Source: Pseudomonas koreensis (GTDB lineage: Bacteria > Pseudomonadota > Gammaproteobacteria > Pseudomonadales > Pseudomonadaceae). From it: a stretch of 64,000 nucleotides of DNA. The stretch's first letter is position 1. Every line of letters begins with the position of its first letter. Position numbers and translations under genes: made by a program. The notes under the pieces were generated by a model, which was not told where the DNA came from, did not search any database, and saw only the letters and a program-made list of their open reading frames with translations. The stretch covers positions 87,244-151,243 of the forward strand of contig NZ_JAOEJU010000016.1 of assembly GCF_025447595.1 (NCBI RefSeq), written 5' to 3'. Below are positions 52,416 through 60,731 of this stretch, piece after piece.

Positions 52416-52542
52416 GGCGAATCCTGAGGGCTAGGGTTCAGTACACCCTAGTCGCCGGCCGCGAAAAGCGGAGCCACTATTTTTGGAGGGAATGGAGCGC
52501 CATGCATGAAAACGGCGACCGAAGTCGCCGTGATCGAGTGGG

Positions 52543-53010
52543 TCAACCGCGAACGCGCAGGGTCAGGCCCTTGAGGAAGTTGCGCAGCAACTGATCGCCG
52601 CACGGGCGGTAGTTGGTGTGGCCGACCTTGCGGAACAGCGCGCTCAGTTCAGGCTTGGACACCGGGAACTCAGCGGCTTTGAGGATCGCGTGCATGTCGT
52701 CTTCTTTCAGTTCGAAGGCCACGCGCAGCTTTTTCAGGATGATGTTGTTGGTCACTGGCAATTCGATCGGCAGCGGCGGACGGCTTTCGTCCTTGCCGCG
52801 CTTGAAGATCACCAGACCGTCGAGGAAGTGCGCGATGACTTCGTCCGGGCAACGCACGAAACCTTCTTCGTCTTCTTCCTTCTTGTCGAGGTACGTCACG
52901 ACATCGGCAAGCGTGACGTCCAGGCCGCCGAGTTTGATGATCTCGACCACTTTCTTGTCGCTGATGTCGAGCATATAGCGCACGCTGCGCAGAACGTCGT
53001 TGTGAACCAT
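52543..53010 (-). CDS. DUF1456 protein (YehS-like)
   Basis: A 155-aa protein with two similar halves: VRYMLDISDKKVVEIIKLGG and KLRVAFELKEDDMHAILKAA, each followed by a short loop, as in DUF1456. Function unknown. Confidence 0.85.
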   Translation of the reverse strand: MVHNDVLRSVRYMLDISDKKVVEIIKLGGLDVTLADVVTYLDKKEEDEEGFVRCPDEVIAHFLDGLVIFKRGKDESRPPLPIELPVTNNIILKKLRVAFELKEDDMHAILKAAEFPVSKPELSALFRKVGHTNYRPCGDQLLRNFLKGLTLRVRG

Positions 53011-53083
53011 GTGTGCAATCCTGATTGTTCGCTGTGGGCATCGCGCGGGAGCGATGCCGGAAATGTAGGGTGGCTGTCGGGCC

Positions 53084-53794
53084 TTAGAATTTCTCTTTGC
53101 CGGACAGGTAGCGCCATTGGCCGACCGGCACCTTGCCGATGGACACGCCGCCGATGCGGATGCGGCGGATGCCGATCACTTTCAGCCCTACCGCTTCGCA
53201 CAGCTGGGCGATCAGGCCCGGCTGCGGGTTTTTCATGGCGAAGCGCAGACGGTTTTCGCTCTGCCAGCTGGCTTTGACCGGCGGCAATTCGATGCCTTTG
53301 ACGCGCAGGCCGTGCTGCATGCGGTTCAGGCCGTGTTCCGTCATATCGCCTTCGACTTCGACCACGTATTCCTGCTCGATCTTGGCCGCGTCGGCGGTGA
53401 GCTTGCGCAACACCTTCCAGTCCTGGGTGAACACCAGCAGGCCGCTGGCCTTGGGTTGCAGGTCGGCGCTGGCGGTCAGGCGCAGGAAATGCCCGCGCAG
53501 CGGACGCTTGCCGTAGCGGTGTTCTTCGCTGAGGGTTTCGGCGTTCAGCGACTGCATGGCGCTGTCGACATCCATGCCGGCCGGCACGTTGAGCAGGAGG
53601 GTTACCGGCTCCGGCGCGGTGGCCTTGGCGTCCTTGTCGAGTTCGACTTTCTGGTCGCCGACCTTGAACTGCGGCTCGTCGATGACTTCGCCGTCCACGG
53701 TGACCCAGCCGCCCTCGATGAACAGCTCGGCCTCCCGGCGGGAGCAACCGACCAGCTCGATGAGGCGTTTAGAGAGGCGAATCGGGTCAGTCAT
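53084..53794 (-). CDS. RsuA/RluF-like pseudouridine synthase, unusual active-site motif
   Basis: A 236-aa protein: S4 RNA-binding domain (RLSKRLIELVGCSRREAELF), then the synthase domain. The expected GRLDxxSxGL motif reads ASADLQPKASGLLVFTQD: the Asp is kept, but Gly-Arg-Leu before it is lost. Later motifs are present (EYVVEVEGDM; IGIRRIRIGGVSIG). Probably active but substrate unclear. Confidence 0.8.
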   Translation of the reverse strand: MTDPIRLSKRLIELVGCSRREAELFIEGGWVTVDGEVIDEPQFKVGDQKVELDKDAKATAPEPVTLLLNVPAGMDVDSAMQSLNAETLSEEHRYGKRPLRGHFLRLTASADLQPKASGLLVFTQDWKVLRKLTADAAKIEQEYVVEVEGDMTEHGLNRMQHGLRVKGIELPPVKASWQSENRLRFAMKNPQPGLIAQLCEAVGLKVIGIRRIRIGGVSIGKVPVGQWRYLSGKEKF

Positions 53795-53881
53795 GACAGG
53801 GGCCGTAACAAAAAAGGGGTGGGCATTGTACCTGCCTGGGGCCGGTTAAGCCCGATCGCATTTACAGATGCTGAATTCAAT

Positions 53882-53969
53882 GTGGGAGCGAGCTTGCTCG
53901 CGAAGGCGTCCTGTCAGTCTATTTCTGCAGTGGCTGTTGCACCGCATTCGCGAGCAAGCTCGCTCCCAC
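53882..53969. repeat. REPIN
   Basis: Paired inverted REP copies around about 45 nt, between the pseudouridine synthase and GNAT genes. Confidence 0.92.
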
Positions 53970-53986
53970 AGTGGTTTTGTTGTGTG

Positions 53987-54460
53987 TCAGGCATGGTTCG
54001 AACGTTGCTGATTCTGGCGCAAACGCATGTGCAACAGCGGATACGGCTGGCCCATGCCATCGACTTCCGAGCGACCGATCACCTCGAACCCTTGCTTGAA
54101 GTAAAACCCCAGCGCCTGCGGGTTCTGTTCGTTGACGTCCAGTTCGTCGGCGTTCAGGTGTTCCATGGCGTATTTCAACAGTTTCTTGCCAAGGCCCTGG
54201 CCGCGATGGGCGGGGTCGATGAACAGCATTTCGATCTTGCCCGCCGCGACCCCGGCAAACCCGGTGATGCGCTGGTGGCTGTCCCGTGTGCAGATCAGCA
54301 TCACCGCGTCGAGGTAGCGGGTCAGCACCAGATTCTTCAGCAGCTCGATGTAGGATTCCGGCAGGAAATCATGGGTCGCTCGGACCGAGGCCTCCCAGAC
54401 CCGGGTCAGTTCCTGATAATCGCTGAGTTTCGGCGTGTGGATGACCGAGTGGTGACGCAT
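53987..54460 (-). CDS. GNAT-family N-acetyltransferase
   Basis: A 157-aa GNAT protein. Acetyl-CoA motif MLFIDPAHRGQGLGKKLLKY, then NEQNPQALGFYFKQGFEVIG. Substrate not predictable. Confidence 0.88.
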   Translation of the reverse strand: MRHHSVIHTPKLSDYQELTRVWEASVRATHDFLPESYIELLKNLVLTRYLDAVMLICTRDSHQRITGFAGVAAGKIEMLFIDPAHRGQGLGKKLLKYAMEHLNADELDVNEQNPQALGFYFKQGFEVIGRSEVDGMGQPYPLLHMRLRQNQQRSNHA

Positions 54461-54518
54461 GCCCGATAGCCTCTTTGTTGTGGATGAGGGAGTCCTTCCC
54501 CTCCCAAACGATAGCCGT

Positions 54519-54558
54519 AAAAAAGCCCCGCATCTCGTAAAAGAGAGCGGGGCTTTTC
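54519..54558. terminator. Terminator hairpin between GNAT and rimO
   Basis: AAAAGCCCCGC...GCGGGGCTTTT with CTC/GAG pairs inside. Lies upstream of the GNAT gene (minus strand) and downstream of rimO, so it likely ends rimO transcripts. Confidence 0.8.
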
Positions 54559-54575
54559 AATTCAGAAAAAACATG

Positions 54576-54675
54576 TGGGAGCGAGCCTGCTCGCGATTGC
54601 GTCGTATCAGTCAACGAAAATGTTGAGGGTAAGATCGCATCGTCGGATCGCCGCCCGGAGCAGGCTCGCTCCCAC
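54576..54675. repeat. REPIN with degenerate right arm
   Basis: Left arm GTGGGAGCGAGCCTGCTCGC intact; right arm reads GGAGCAGGCTCGCTCCCAC, missing the outer TCGCG part. Confidence 0.85.
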
Positions 54676-54678
54676 AAG

Positions 54679-56016
54679 TCAGATCTGTTCGGCCCAGAGG
54701 TCGTATTCGTCGGCGTCGGTCACCTTGCACCAGACCTTGTCGCCCGGCTTGAGGTTGCTGCCGTTGTCGATGAACACGTTGCCGTCGATTTCCGGGGCAT
54801 CGAAGAAGCAGCGGCCGACCGCGCCTTGCTCATCGACCTCGTCCACCAGCACTTCGATCTCGCGGCCGATGCGCATTTGCAGGCGCGCCGAGCTGATTTC
54901 CTGCTGGTGCGCCATGAAGCGCTCCCAACGATCCTGCTTGACGTCGTCCGGAACGATGTCGAGGTTCAGGTCATTGGCCGGTGCGCCTTCGACCGGCGAG
55001 TACTGGAAGCAGCCGACGCGGTCGAGCTGGGCTTCGGTCAGCCAGTCCAGCAGATACTGGAAGTCTTCTTCGGTTTCGCCGGGGAAGCCGACGATGAAGG
55101 TCGAACGGATGATCAGATCCGGGCAGATCTCGCGCCAGTTCTTGATCCGCGCCAGGGTCTTGTCTTCGAACGCCGGGCGTTTCATCGACTTCAGGACTTT
55201 CGGGCTGGCGTGCTGGAACGGGATGTCCAGGTACGGCAGGATCTTGCCGGCGGCCATCAGCGGGATCAGCTCGTCGACGTGCGGGTACGGGTAAACGTAG
55301 TGCAGACGGACCCAGACGCCGAGGGTGCTCAGCGCTTCGCACAGTTCGGTCATGCGGGTTTTCACCGGCGCGCCGTTCCAGAAACCGGTGCGGTATTTGA
55401 CGTCAACGCCATAGGCGCTGGTGTCCTGGGAAATCACCAGCAGCTCTTTGACGCCGGATTTGACCAGGCGCTGGGCTTCGTCGAGTACGTCGCCGACCGG
55501 ACGGCTGACCAGTTTGCCGCGCATCGACGGGATGATGCAGAAGCTGCAGCTGTGGTTGCAGCCTTCGGAAATCTTCAGGTACGCGTAGTGACGCGGGGTC
55601 AGCTTGATGCCTTGCGGCGGCACCAGGTCGATCAGCGGGTTGTGATCCTGCTTCGGCGGCACGACTTCGTGCACCGCGTTGACCACTTGCTCGTACTGTT
55701 GCGGACCGGTGACGGCCAGCACGCTCGGGTGCACGTCACGGATGTTGCCTTCTTCCACGCCCATGCAGCCGGTCACGATGACCTTGCCGTTTTCCTTGAT
55801 CGCTTCGCCGATGACTTCCAGCGATTCGGCCTTGGCCGAGTCGATGAAGCCGCAGGTGTTGACCACGACCACGTCGGCGTCCTGATAGGTGGACACCACG
55901 TCATAGCCTTCCATGCGCAGCTGGGTCAGGATGCGCTCGGAGTCGACCAGTGCTTTCGGGCAACCCAGAGAAACGAAGCCAACCTTTGGATTGGCCGGCG
56001 CAGGAGTGGTGGACAT
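54679..56016 (-). CDS. rimO: Ribosomal protein S12 methylthiotransferase RimO
   Basis: A 445-aa radical-SAM enzyme that methylthiolates Asp of S12. Radical-SAM cysteines in SEGCNHSCSFCIIPSMRG; N-terminal cluster region with GFVSLGCPKALVDSERIL and VVNTCGFIDSAKAES; C-terminal TRAM domain. Start at the ATG ending at 56016 (MSTTPAPANP). Confidence 0.97.
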   Translation of the reverse strand: MSTTPAPANPKVGFVSLGCPKALVDSERILTQLRMEGYDVVSTYQDADVVVVNTCGFIDSAKAESLEVIGEAIKENGKVIVTGCMGVEEGNIRDVHPSVLAVTGPQQYEQVVNAVHEVVPPKQDHNPLIDLVPPQGIKLTPRHYAYLKISEGCNHSCSFCIIPSMRGKLVSRPVGDVLDEAQRLVKSGVKELLVISQDTSAYGVDVKYRTGFWNGAPVKTRMTELCEALSTLGVWVRLHYVYPYPHVDELIPLMAAGKILPYLDIPFQHASPKVLKSMKRPAFEDKTLARIKNWREICPDLIIRSTFIVGFPGETEEDFQYLLDWLTEAQLDRVGCFQYSPVEGAPANDLNLDIVPDDVKQDRWERFMAHQQEISSARLQMRIGREIEVLVDEVDEQGAVGRCFFDAPEIDGNVFIDNGSNLKPGDKVWCKVTDADEYDLWAEQI

Positions 56017-56304
56017 GTCTAACCTCGGTGTTTTGTGACGTCGCTTGCCTGATGGCAGAAGCCGACGGACGGGCGCTTGAACTGCGCCTCTGATCAAAAA
56101 GTGCGCAATTCTAGCGACGAGCAGCGCACTTGACCAGCTTTATGCAGGGAAATACGACGAGTGCTGCGCTATGCTTCGCGCCGTTGCGCTTTACTGAATT
56201 TTTACAGTCAAGAAAACGTCTGTTACAGGGCGTAAAAACGCGCATGCTGCACACAAAGCATAGTGCTTCATCTAAGAAGCCGGTCTGGGAATCAGGAGTG
56301 TTGG

Positions 56305-58206
56305 ATGGGTCAGGCAAGTAGTCACGCGGCAGGCGCCGAAGGTTCGGCCACCAAGCCGCTGAGCATGCTGGTCGCGGCGGTCGGGGTAGTTTACGGCGAC
56401 ATCGGCACGAGCCCGTTGTACACCCTCAAAGAAGTGTTTTCCGGCGCTTACGGCGTGCCCGTCAATCACGACGGAGTGCTCGGCATTCTGTCGCTGATTT
56501 TCTGGTCGCTGATCTGGGTCGTTTCAATCAAGTACATGATGTTCGTCCTGCGCGCCGACAACCAGGGCGAAGGCGGGATCATGGCGCTCACCGCGCTGGC
56601 CCGTCGGGCGGCGGCGGGGCGCAAGAGGTTGCGCACGCTGCTGGTGGTCTGCGGGCTGATCGGCGCGGCGCTGTTCTATGGCGACAGTATGATCACCCCG
56701 GCGATTTCCGTGCTCTCGGCCATTGAAGGTCTGGGCCTGGCTTTCGATGGCATCGACCACTGGGTGGTGCCGCTGTCGCTGGTGGTGCTGGTGGCGCTGT
56801 TTCTGATCCAGAAACACGGCACGGCGCGGATCGGCATTCTGTTCGGGCCGATCATGGTCACCTGGTTCCTGGTCCTCGGCGCCCTCGGCGTGTACGGCAT
56901 CAGCCACACTCCTGAAGTGCTGCACGCTTTGAACCCGGCGTGGGCGGTGCGGTTCTTTACCGTTCATCCGGGCATGGGCGTGGCGATCCTCGGTGCCGTG
57001 GTGCTGGCGCTGACCGGTGCCGAAGCGCTGTACGCCGACATGGGCCACTTCGGTCGCAAGCCGATTGCCCGCGCCTGGTTCCTGCTGGTGCTGCCGGCGC
57101 TGGTGCTCAACTACTTCGGTCAGGGTGCCTTGCTGCTGGACAATCCGGAAGCGGCGCGCAACCCGTTCTACCTGCTGGCGCCGAGCTGGGCGCTGATTCC
57201 GCTGGTCGGTCTGTCGACCCTGGCCACGGTGATCGCCTCGCAAGCGGTGATTTCCGGCGCATTCTCCCTGACCCGTCAGGCGATCCAGCTCGGTTACATC
57301 CCGCGCATGTACATCCAGCACACCTCCAGCGACGAGCAGGGCCAGATCTATATCGGCGCCGTGAACTGGTCGCTGATGGTCGGCGTGGTGTTGCTGGTGA
57401 TCGGCTTCGAATCCTCCGGCGCCCTGGCCTCGGCCTACGGTGTGGCGGTGACCGGCACAATGCTGATGACCACGATTCTGGTGTCGGCAGTCATGTTGCT
57501 GCTTTGGAAATGGCCACCGATTCTGGCGGTGCCGGTGCTGCTCGGCTTCCTGCTGGTGGACGGTCTGTACTTCGCCGCCAACGTGCCGAAGATCGTGCAG
57601 GGCGGCGCCTTCCCGGTGATCGCCGGTATCGCGCTGTTCGTGCTGATGACCACTTGGAAACGCGGCAAGCAACTGCTGGTCGAGCGTCTCGACGAAGGCG
57701 CGCTGCCGCTGCCGATCTTCATCAGCAGCATCCGCGTCCAGCCGCCGCACCGCGTGCAGGGTACCGCTGTGTTCCTCACCGCACGTTCCGACGCGGTGCC
57801 GCATGCGCTGTTGCACAACCTGTTGCACAACCAGGTCCTGCATGAGCAAGTGGTGCTGCTGACGGTGGTCTACGAAGACATTCCGCGTGTCCCGCCATCG
57901 CGTCGTTTCGAAGTCGAAGCCCACGGCGAAGGCTTCTTCCGGGTGATCCTGCACTTCGGCTTCACCGACGAACCGGACGTGCCGCAGGCACTGAAGCTGT
58001 GCCATCTGGACGACCTCGACTTCAGCCCGATGCGCACCACCTACTTCCTCAGCCGCGAAACGGTCATCGCCTCGAAGCTCGAAGGCATGGCGCGTTGGCG
58101 TGAAGCGCTGTTTGCGTTCATGTTGAAGAATGCCAATGGCAATTTGCGCTTCTTCAATCTGCCGCTGAACCGGGTGATTGAGTTGGGGACGCAGGTGGAG
58201 ATGTAG
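56305..58206 (+). CDS. kup: Low-affinity potassium transporter Kup
   Basis: A 633-aa K+ uptake protein with about 12 membrane helices in the first 430 residues and a soluble C-terminus. VGVVYGDIGTSPLYTLKEVF and GGIMALTALARRAAAGRKRL are signature segments. Start at ATG 56305. Divergent from rimO across 288 nt. Confidence 0.96.
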   Translation: MGQASSHAAGAEGSATKPLSMLVAAVGVVYGDIGTSPLYTLKEVFSGAYGVPVNHDGVLGILSLIFWSLIWVVSIKYMMFVLRADNQGEGGIMALTALARRAAAGRKRLRTLLVVCGLIGAALFYGDSMITPAISVLSAIEGLGLAFDGIDHWVVPLSLVVLVALFLIQKHGTARIGILFGPIMVTWFLVLGALGVYGISHTPEVLHALNPAWAVRFFTVHPGMGVAILGAVVLALTGAEALYADMGHFGRKPIARAWFLLVLPALVLNYFGQGALLLDNPEAARNPFYLLAPSWALIPLVGLSTLATVIASQAVISGAFSLTRQAIQLGYIPRMYIQHTSSDEQGQIYIGAVNWSLMVGVVLLVIGFESSGALASAYGVAVTGTMLMTTILVSAVMLLLWKWPPILAVPVLLGFLLVDGLYFAANVPKIVQGGAFPVIAGIALFVLMTTWKRGKQLLVERLDEGALPLPIFISSIRVQPPHRVQGTAVFLTARSDAVPHALLHNLLHNQVLHEQVVLLTVVYEDIPRVPPSRRFEVEAHGEGFFRVILHFGFTDEPDVPQALKLCHLDDLDFSPMRTTYFLSRETVIASKLEGMARWREALFAFMLKNANGNLRFFNLPLNRVIELGTQVEM

Positions 58207-58221
58207 GCCCCGCCTCGATTG

Positions 58222-58263
58222 AAAAGCCCCCGTCAGCTTTGCGGCTGGCGGGGGCTTTTTCGT
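58222..58263. terminator. Terminator between kup and the DUF3077 gene
   Basis: AAAAGCCCCCG...CGGGGGCTTTTT; serves converging genes. Confidence 0.9.
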
Positions 58264-58273
58264 TTTTGTGCCG

Positions 58274-58600
58274 TTACATGCTTTCTGGCAGTTCTGCCTC
58301 AGATTCGGTCTTCGTTCGCGTGGGTCGCGGCATCAGGGCCTTCATCACGTCGTCGACCAAGGCCTTGCCGATTATCGTCAGGTAATGCGCGGCCCAGGCG
58401 TGACGGTCGCTTTCCTTGTCGTAGGCGGCGTCTTCGGCGAAGGATTTGGCGAGGAACAACAGGTCTGAAGCCTGGGACAGTGCTTCGACGATGGGGACGC
58501 CGGAGCGAACGTTGAGTAACGCCTGATCCGAGCTGTAGAGGAAAGAGGTGAAGCCGATGGTCGTCAGGTCTGAAGGTGATGAAGGACTTTGTTTGCTCAT
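58274..58600 (-). CDS. DUF3077 protein
   Basis: A 108-aa protein. SDQALLNVRSGVPIVEALSQ, ASDLLFLAKSFAEDAAYD and WAAHYLTIIGKALVDDVM fit DUF3077, a small family common in Pseudomonas. Function unknown. It is preceded on its own strand by a hairpin-rich leader (58601-58812). Confidence 0.8.
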   Translation of the reverse strand: MSKQSPSSPSDLTTIGFTSFLYSSDQALLNVRSGVPIVEALSQASDLLFLAKSFAEDAAYDKESDRHAWAAHYLTIIGKALVDDVMKALMPRPTRTKTESEAELPESM

Positions 58601-58812
58601 TGTTTCGCTCCATAAAACGAGGAGCTGCCGCATTCGTTACCACACGAATGGGTGGCAGCTGTACGCAGGGTGGTAAACCGGGGGAGCAAAGAAACCGGCA
58701 GACCCGAAGGTCTCCCACGCACAGCCGCCATGACTCGAGTTGCAGGCGTAAAAACACCTGAGTCGTGATGGGAATGCAGTTGCACTTTGCCTTGCCGGGT
58801 TACCACACCCGA
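58601..58812 (-). ncRNA. Candidate structured leader of the DUF3077 gene
   Basis: On the minus strand this stretch holds nested inverted repeats: AGCTGCC/GGCAGCT enclosing ATTCGT/ACGAAT (58622-58659), AGACC/GGTCT (about 58700-58713), and GACTC...GAGTC enclosing AGGCGT/ACACCT (about 58733-58765). GGTGGTAAACCGG and CCGGGTTACCACACC could pair over 130 nt. A 69-codon frame crosses it but has low-complexity content and no clear ribosome site. Reads as structured RNA rather than a gene; not proven. Confidence 0.45.
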
Positions 58813-59087
58813 TCACTGAAATAGTCAGCGATCTCTGGAAAGTATCCCGTCGAAAAACAGCGCAATAGGGCGGCAAAGTGCCCAAACACGAGATTAGGAG
58901 TTTGCCTACAAGGTATGCGGACGTCATCTGATATTGCGACACCGGAAGTAAGCGAAACTATGCGTCGGACAGAATCAATGCGCTAAGCAGGTGTTGATTC
59001 TTCAATGAGCTTCGCTTAACAACTGTCCTTTGTCCAAAGGCTGAGGACAGTTCGAGTGACAGGCGACATTCTCGGAGATGGGTGTTC
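58813..59087. other. Intergenic region, no gene seen
   Basis: AT-richer sequence between the leader and the small gene at 59088; should hold promoters for both. An imperfect repeat with GAGGACAG near 59041 was seen, nothing more. Confidence 0.45.
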
Positions 59088-59234
59088 ATGAAGAAATGCT
59101 TGAAACAGGAAAGGCTGGATGAGCTCGAGAGTCTTGGGGTTGAAGCGGCAGCCAAGGCACGATTGAGCAATTTCGATCCGGCTCAAGCGATCAGTCATAA
59201 CGATATGCGGGCGAGGTACGCCCGCAAGAACTGA
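59088..59234 (+). CDS. Small hypothetical protein (48 aa)
   Basis: MKKCLKQERLDELESLGVEA continues helical to DMRARYARKN. GGAGATG lies about 8 nt before the ATG. Charged and helical, with the look of short antitoxin-like proteins, but no toxin is adjacent. No family assigned. Confidence 0.5.
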   Translation: MKKCLKQERLDELESLGVEAAAKARLSNFDPAQAISHNDMRARYARKN

Positions 59235-59264
59235 CGATTATTTGAGTTCAACACATTTCCCCCT

Positions 59265-59352
59265 GTGGGAGCGAGCATGCTCGCGAAGGCGTAGTGTCAG
59301 TCGACGAATCTGTTAATTGACCCGCCGCTTTCGCGAGCAAGCTCGCTCCCAC
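59265..59352. repeat. REPIN
   Basis: GTGGGAGCGAGCATGCTCGC with inverted partner, 88 nt. Confidence 0.92.
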
Positions 59353-59380
59353 AGGGATTGGTGCAGTTCTTGAAAAATGT

Positions 59381-59419
59381 AAAAAAGCCCCCGCAACTGC
59401 GAAGTTGCGGGGGCTTTTC
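59381..59419 (-). terminator. Terminator of the mprF-virJ operon
   Basis: AAAAAAGCCCCCGCAACT-GCGA-AGTTGCGGGGGCTTTTC, just past the VirJ-like gene on the minus strand. Confidence 0.9.
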
Positions 59420-59435
59420 GTTGGTGCGCTTCAGA

Positions 59436-60731
59436 TCACTCTTCCGCCACCTGCGCCGTGTTCTGGCGCTTCTCGATCAAGTCCACCAAGCGCTTGGCCA
59501 GCGCCGGGTAGTTCTCGTCGAAGTGGTGGCCGCCAGGCAGCTTTACTGCTTCGCCCACCGCGGTCTTGTCGGTGCAGCCGCTTTCATCGGTTTCTTCTTC
59601 CCCGTAGATGCACACGACCTTGGCCGGTGGCAGCTTGGCCATTTCCGGGCCGGTGGCGGCTTCTTTGCCGGCGTTGCCGAGCCAGCCTTCGACTTCGATT
59701 TCGAAGCTGCCGGTGCGGGCGAAGGCCAGCAGGATGATTGCATCGACGCGCTGCTGCTCGGTTTCCGGCAGGCGGTTGTAGATGGCCGGCAGGACGTCGG
59801 CGCCGAACGAGTAGCCGGTCAGGATGAAGCGCTTGGTGCCCCATTTCTGGCGGTAGTGCTGCATCAGTTCAGTCAGGTCGAGGGCGCTCTGTTCCGGGCT
59901 CTTGTGCTGCCAGTAGTAGCGCAGGGTGTCGATGCCGACGACCGGGTAGCCGATCTTGGCCATTTCACCGGCCACGTCGCGGTCCAGATCGCGCCAGCCG
60001 CCGTCACCGGACAGGAACAGGGTCACGGTGTCCTTGGCCTGGCCGGCCGGGACTTCCACCACCGGGATTTGCAGGCCACCGTTAGCCTTGTCGCCGCCGA
60101 CGAGGATCTTGCGCAGTTCGTTGTTCAGCACTTGCGGCAGGTTGATGTCGTAGTCGCTGATGCTGGTTTCAGCGTTCGGTTGATCGCGCACGAAACCGGC
60201 GCTGGTGTCGTCCGGGTTGTCGTTCCACGCCACCAGCCAGTGGCCATGGGCGGCGGACTTCGGCAGCAGGTGGGTGCAGCCGGGTTTTTCCAGGGCCAGG
60301 TCGACGGAAACGGCCTGGGCCTTGTCGTCCTTCTGCTCGGACAACCAGCGCCACGCCAGCACGGCACCGGGGCCGATGCCGCTGACCAGGGTCGCCGGGC
60401 CGTTCAGTTCACGCAGGCCGGCTTGCAGGGCGCGGCTTTGCAGCAGGCAATCCTTGGGCAGGATCACCTGAACGATCTGCGCCGAGGCACTACGGCTCAG
60501 GGTGCTCAGTTGCTTGTCGCTGAGTTTCTGGTCGTCGTTGACCGCCACCAGCACCTGAGCCTTGGGCTTGGTGCCGGGGATGACCCGGGTCATGGCTGCG
60601 CCATCGGCCGGGGTGAGCTGTTCGAGGGTCGGTTCCGGTGCCGGGCGTTTGAGGTACCAGAAACCGCCACCGGCAATCGCGGCCAGCACCAGCAGTGCGA
60701 CCAGGATGTACTTCAGGGAGCGTTGAATCAT
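59436..60731 (-). CDS. AcvB/VirJ-like aminoacyl-phosphatidylglycerol hydrolase
   Basis: A 431-aa exported alpha/beta-hydrolase. N-terminal membrane anchor (YILVALLVLAAIAGGGFWYL). Nucleophile elbows GIGPG and ILTGYSFGADVLPAIYNR; VTLFLSGDGGWRDLDRDVAG is the VirJ signature. Its P. aeruginosa counterpart PA0919, also next to mprF, hydrolyses alanyl-phosphatidylglycerol in the periplasm. The ATG overlaps the mprF stop by one base. Confidence 0.87.
   Translation of the reverse strand: MIQRSLKYILVALLVLAAIAGGGFWYLKRPAPEPTLEQLTPADGAAMTRVIPGTKPKAQVLVAVNDDQKLSDKQLSTLSRSASAQIVQVILPKDCLLQSRALQAGLRELNGPATLVSGIGPGAVLAWRWLSEQKDDKAQAVSVDLALEKPGCTHLLPKSAAHGHWLVAWNDNPDDTSAGFVRDQPNAETSISDYDINLPQVLNNELRKILVGGDKANGGLQIPVVEVPAGQAKDTVTLFLSGDGGWRDLDRDVAGEMAKIGYPVVGIDTLRYYWQHKSPEQSALDLTELMQHYRQKWGTKRFILTGYSFGADVLPAIYNRLPETEQQRVDAIILLAFARTGSFEIEVEGWLGNAGKEAATGPEMAKLPPAKVVCIYGEEETDESGCTDKTAVGEAVKLPGGHHFDENYPALAKRLVDLIEKRQNTAQVAEE

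Noticed and set aside
56524..58005. 493-codon frame antisense to kup
   Set aside because: His/Gln-rich shadow frame; kup is a clear match on the other strand.
58597..58806. 69-codon minus-strand gene before DUF3077
   Set aside because: It coincides with stacked inverted repeats, and its end runs past the DUF3077 start; structured RNA is the simpler reading, though coding cannot be fully excluded.
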